Source: Euryarchaeota archaeon UBA89 (GTDB lineage Archaea; Thermoplasmatota; Poseidoniia; Poseidoniales; Thalassarchaeaceae). Taken from it: DNA of 53,615 nt. Where the stretch lies: assembly GCA_002495525.1 (NCBI GenBank), contig DAFS01000008.1, positions 1 through 53,615 on the forward strand, read 5' to 3'. Below, piece by piece: positions 50,238-53,615 of this stretch. The stretch's first letter is position 1. The number at the start of each line of letters is the position of its first letter. Position numbers and translations under genes: made by a program. Under the pieces are notes generated by a model. It had not been told where the DNA came from, made no database searches, and saw nothing but the letters and a program-made list of their open reading frames with translations.

Positions 50238-51176
50238 ATGAATCGTTCTTTTGTAGTTGCAGTAACCTTTCTTTTACTAGTAACTTCACAACAAACGGCG
50301 GCTCAATCTGAAAATCTTAAGACTTGGAATGACGTAATTTCTGAATATTCTGATACAGGAACTCTAGGGGGTGTTTCCATTCCTCTAGATAGTAATCTTA
50401 CAAATTATACTGATACTATGACGGGGGACGAATGGCCGAGTCTGATTGAAGTATACACTGCAACTTGGTGCACCAATTGTGTTACAACTCAAAATACAAT
50501 TGACTCTCTATCAATACCAGAAGGAGACTCAATAATGAAAATACATTATCATCGATTTATCGCAGAGACTCAAGATCCATTTGGCTCACAAAAAACTGAT
50601 GATAGATGGATAGATAGGTACGGTACAACTTCTAGATTAAGTAATATCTACGAATATCAAAACTTAGCCCCATCAAAGATTTTTGATGGAGAAAGACTTC
50701 ATATCGGAACTACAAAAATATCTGATTCTCTGGCAATTGATTACCAAACTTCCTTAGACAAAGGTCCATCGATAGATATCTCTAATTTTTCTGCAACCTT
50801 CTCTTGGACAAATATTTCCGGAGTGAACGATTTTTCTTGGAATATATCTACTAACTCATTAAGCAATAAATATACCATTGAACCTATGATTTTTATTATT
50901 GAAGACGAAGGTTATTTCCCAGAGGGTGGAAATGGTGAGAAATACTATCGTCATATTCTTAGAGATATAATTCCATTATCTTCGGTTGAAGGGAATATTT
51001 CTTTTGATTATAACATAGCATATGATGGAGATGATCTAACTGCTGTACTTGTATTTGATTGGTTTTTTGATAATCCAGAGGAAGGTTTTACAGGTGCAAT
51101 CCCTTTTCCTAGCTCAGTAATTTTTGTTTCATTATTCATTGCAATATTTTTCTCTCGAAGCGAAAATAAGCAATAA
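50238..51176 (+). CDS. Secreted thioredoxin-like protein with C-terminal membrane anchor
   Basis: About 312 residues from the ATG of MNRSFVVAV; a longer frame overlaps ltaE and is rejected. Residues 1-23 are a signal peptide (FVVAVTFLLLVTSQQTAAQ). LIEVYTATWCTNCVTTQNTI at about 69-88 holds a W-C-x-x-C redox pair, C78 and C81. The middle is beta-rich with NxS/T sites. The end (IPFPSSVIFVSLFIAIFF then SRSENKQ) is a short hydrophobic helix plus basic residues, resembling a tail anchor or a sortase-type CTERM signal. It may reduce or form disulfides outside the cell, where the cysteine-rich repeat protein would be found. Confidence 0.72.
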   Translation: MNRSFVVAVTFLLLVTSQQTAAQSENLKTWNDVISEYSDTGTLGGVSIPLDSNLTNYTDTMTGDEWPSLIEVYTATWCTNCVTTQNTIDSLSIPEGDSIMKIHYHRFIAETQDPFGSQKTDDRWIDRYGTTSRLSNIYEYQNLAPSKIFDGERLHIGTTKISDSLAIDYQTSLDKGPSIDISNFSATFSWTNISGVNDFSWNISTNSLSNKYTIEPMIFIIEDEGYFPEGGNGEKYYRHILRDIIPLSSVEGNISFDYNIAYDGDDLTAVLVFDWFFDNPEEGFTGAIPFPSSVIFVSLFIAIFFSRSENKQ

Positions 51177-51225
51177 ATCAGGCTAATTTATCGTTGGGTT
51201 CAATAACTGTCGTCATCGACATACA

Positions 51226-53615
51226 ATGTCCGGAGGGGGGGTTTTGAGTATTCAGGGTATGAGAATTACTAATGAAGAAGTTTCTCCAGGAACAGTACCA
51301 CAATGGTTATTGGAACATTTGATATCTCAATTATCTGATGCCAAGCCATATTCTGACGGTGGAATGTCAAGAATTTTAGTAATTTATCCTACCACTGAAT
51401 CCCGTCGTGAAATAATAGAATTAATTAGTAATCAAGGATACGTTATTGACAATACATTACACCATACAATTCCATCTCTAATGGATTCTATTATGTCGGA
51501 TTTTAGAATGCCACAGAAATTAAATCAAAGTTCTGCATTTCAAATAATTCTTCATGAAGAGTGTAAAAAAGTATCTGCAAATTTAGGTTTTCCTATAATC
51601 AACCCTCTTCCTGAAATGAATTGGAGTAGAGGCAAAACTACGGCTCTCAGTGAGCTGCATGCCTTCCTTTCTTCAGAATCTTTAGCAAAGGATTGGAATG
51701 GACCCGGAATTGGAAAATTTAGAAAAATATTACAATCTCTTGAGTCAAAACTCAATAGCACTCATGGTGATTTTCTTCCAATAAGATTAATTGAAAAACT
51801 AATTAATTCTGAAAGGCCATTTTCATTGACCGATGTTGACGGGATTATCATGCTAAATCATTCACCCACAATACCAAAGTCGCATATTGATTTTATGAAA
51901 GTAATTTCCCGACATTGTCCTATTCATCAATTGGGCAATATTGGAAATATTCGTTTAGGAGAACATGGATTAAGATTGATTGATGAGTGGGCAATCACAG
52001 ATGTTTCTAATTTACCTGAATGGGTCCCTAAACACAACCCAACGTCACAAAACAAAGAAAATAATGTCGATAGAATAATGCTTCATCGAGAAAATCAATC
52101 TTTCGAAGCAACATACTCAATAGTATCTAATTTTCTCTTAGAATCTTCTAATAAAACAGTCCTAATTATAGATCCCAATTTTGAAAATAATAAAAATATT
52201 TGGGGTAGAGGAATGAAAAATTTAGGTCTCCCTTTTTCCTATGGAGAACATATGTTAATCAATAATTCCTTTGGCCACTGGATAAATTCTTATCTTAATT
52301 TATCTCATAGCGATGATGCATTTTCTTTAGACAAACTCAGAGCGATTTCACTTCAACAATCTTTAGTATTATTTCCGGAAATGCCTGTACATCCTAAAGA
52401 TGAACGTATAAGGCCGATTCCAGATACTGAATTATTAACTAATATTGCCAGAAGTAATCATATTTTAGGCGGTCCTGGTGCGTTATCCCAATGGTTACAA
52501 AGTCTTAGTTCAAATTATGATTTTAGATTTAATAATGATGAAGATAATATCAAAAAGGAATCAACACAATGGTGGTTACTTTGTTTATCTAGATGGTTAA
52601 ATCCATTATTATCAGGATTTGATAGAGATAGTATCAAAGAATTCTCCAATAAAGGGGTCTTTACCAATGAACTCCTCCCTCTTCCAGATATTCTCAAAAA
52701 TGGCGATGATTGGTTTCGGTCAACAATTAACCTTCTAAGTGAAAAAATGACTTCTAGAAGTAATGTCGAAGACTCAGTAAAATCTATAGCCGTAATCCAA
52801 TCACTATATTCTGAGTTTTCCAATCTTCGCTCTACACAGTTTTTGATTAAGCATAATTATCCTAAAATGGGTCCCGCATGGATAGATGAAATGTCTAATT
52901 TAATTCAAAAAATCAATATTAAAATTTCCTCAAGTTTGAGTCGAAACAGAGTTAGAATTTTATCTTGTGACCAGTCTTTAGGTTGTACCGCCGATTTAAC
53001 CATTCTAGCAAATACATCTTCTAACTCTTGGGACTTAAGGGTTCCAAAAATGCACTTTATAGGAGATATAGAAAGACATGAGAATAATTTACTACGTCCC
53101 GATGGACCTATTCGTAATGCAAGGCACAATCTTGAACATATTTTGAAGTCTTCACCGCAAGTAATAATCCTAGACTCTAGCTTTGACGACTCTAACCCAC
53201 CATCAACCCCTATTAGAGAATGGACCATTTCTAACAATCTTGATGAATCAAAAATATTTGAATCCGTCATTGATTATTCATTAAGTCCTCGAAACGCTCA
53301 AAGAATCAATGGATTGAGATTGAATGATAATCAGAAATCACTTCGCCCTCCAATTAATTCTAATTCAGTAACTATCTCTATAGATCCAATATTGCAAAGG
53401 GATAGAGAAAGGAGACAGCCTCAATTAGCATCGGAAGATGGTTATTTACCTGATGAAAATCGTAATTCGGTATTCAATTTTGACATTAAAAATATGACTC
53501 GTAAAACTCCTAAAACATTCTCAAGTCCAAGAGAAAATGTTCGTTGGCCTGTACTTTCAGCAATTACGATTGATCAAAATAATAGTCGAAAAATCAAAAC
53601 CCAAACAATAGATCC
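51226..53615 (+). CDS. AddB/RecC-like large protein, 3' end outside window
   Basis: An open frame of at least 796 codons from the ATG of MSGGGVLSIQGM to the right edge without a stop. GIIMLNHSPTIPKSHIDFMK and the later HRENQSFEATYSIVSNFLLE recall the inactive-helicase parts of AddB. MHFIGDIERHENNLLRPDG, then RNARHNLEHILKSSPQVIIL and STPIREWT, fit the AddB pattern where an R...L helix and a serine-rich strand precede the nuclease domain. No clear Walker A motif is seen, as in AddB-type subunits that lost ATPase function. If correct, a PD-(D/E)XK nuclease should follow beyond the edge. A seven-G run lies just after the start codon. Confidence 0.55.
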   Translation, partial: MSGGGVLSIQGMRITNEEVSPGTVPQWLLEHLISQLSDAKPYSDGGMSRILVIYPTTESRREIIELISNQGYVIDNTLHHTIPSLMDSIMSDFRMPQKLNQSSAFQIILHEECKKVSANLGFPIINPLPEMNWSRGKTTALSELHAFLSSESLAKDWNGPGIGKFRKILQSLESKLNSTHGDFLPIRLIEKLINSERPFSLTDVDGIIMLNHSPTIPKSHIDFMKVISRHCPIHQLGNIGNIRLGEHGLRLIDEWAITDVSNLPEWVPKHNPTSQNKENNVDRIMLHRENQSFEATYSIVSNFLLESSNKTVLIIDPNFENNKNIWGRGMKNLGLPFSYGEHMLINNSFGHWINSYLNLSHSDDAFSLDKLRAISLQQSLVLFPEMPVHPKDERIRPIPDTELLTNIARSNHILGGPGALSQWLQSLSSNYDFRFNNDEDNIKKESTQWWLLCLSRWLNPLLSGFDRDSIKEFSNKGVFTNELLPLPDILKNGDDWFRSTINLLSEKMTSRSNVEDSVKSIAVIQSLYSEFSNLRSTQFLIKHNYPKMGPAWIDEMSNLIQKINIKISSSLSRNRVRILSCDQSLGCTADLTILANTSSNSWDLRVPKMHFIGDIERHENNLLRPDGPIRNARHNLEHILKSSPQVIILDSSFDDSNPPSTPIREWTISNNLDESKIFESVIDYSLSPRNAQRINGLRLNDNQKSLRPPINSNSVTISIDPILQRDRERRQPQLASEDGYLPDENRNSVFNFDIKNMTRKTPKTFSSPRENVRWPVLSAITIDQNNSRKIKTQTID

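Overview
The window reads as a chromosomal segment from a planktonic marine euryarchaeon, most likely Marine Group II (Poseidoniales) or a close relative. The archaeal markers are the rpl18e-rpl13-rps9-rpoN ribosomal/RNA polymerase cluster, an MCM helicase, GatE of the archaeal Gln-tRNA amidotransferase, Trm1, Pth2, two PAC2 proteins, and tRNA-Pro(GGG) and tRNA-Arg(GCG) with encoded CCA. Mixed in are genes of bacterial type: NAD-dependent DNA ligase, PanD, RlmH, NfuA, MoaA, cysteine dioxygenase and threonine aldolase. This mixture, the AT-rich sequence, and the very large acidic Ca-binding-type surface proteins all fit that group. The lineage is an inference from gene content, not a database result.

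Layout. 1-3.65 kb: Nudix hydrolase; a minus-strand run of a small charged protein, a membrane protein, PduO-type cobalamin adenosyltransferase and a LysE/ArgO exporter; then rlmH and panD. 3.8-11.8 kb: one giant surface protein with acidic repeats, a cupredoxin-like module and a cytoplasmic DUF4129-like tail. 11.9-13.5 kb: ribosomal/RpoN operon and tRNA-Pro. 13.6-18.6 kb: ligA, PAC2, a RecB/Cas4-like nuclease and a DnaQ-like exonuclease. 18.7-26.9 kb: PKD lipoprotein, tRNA-Arg, hotdog thioesterase, pentapeptide protein, second PAC2, nfuA, moaA, trm1, purM. 27-35.6 kb: an unusual branched-chain-type ABC importer. It has a lipoprotein carrying a permuted family-3 binding domain plus two LivJ-like domains, a fused LivH-LivM permease, and LivG and LivF. 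A hairpin plus T-run separates the lipoprotein gene from the permease gene. 35.6-43.7 kb: alpha/beta hydrolase, DUF296 protein, mcm, gatE, a DUF4430-like protein next to an ECF S-component, pth2, and an aquaporin-fold protein with altered NPA motifs. 43.9-53.6 kb: cysteine dioxygenase facing an aminotransferase, an RCC1-propeller/cysteine-repeat surface protein, threonine aldolase, a secreted thioredoxin-like protein, and an AddB-like large protein running off the right edge.

Genes are packed tightly. Several convergent pairs share or overlap their stop codons, often on TTAA or TAATTA. No stretch over 300 bases lacks a gene. No CRISPR array, insertion sequence, rRNA or integrase was seen.

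The most unusual material is the transporter locus (27-35.6 kb), the surface-protein set (3.8-11.8 and 45.8-49.1 kb), the aquaporin-like protein (43.1 kb) and the probable vitamin uptake pair (41.2-42.6 kb), which may connect to the cobalamin adenosyltransferase at 1.1 kb.
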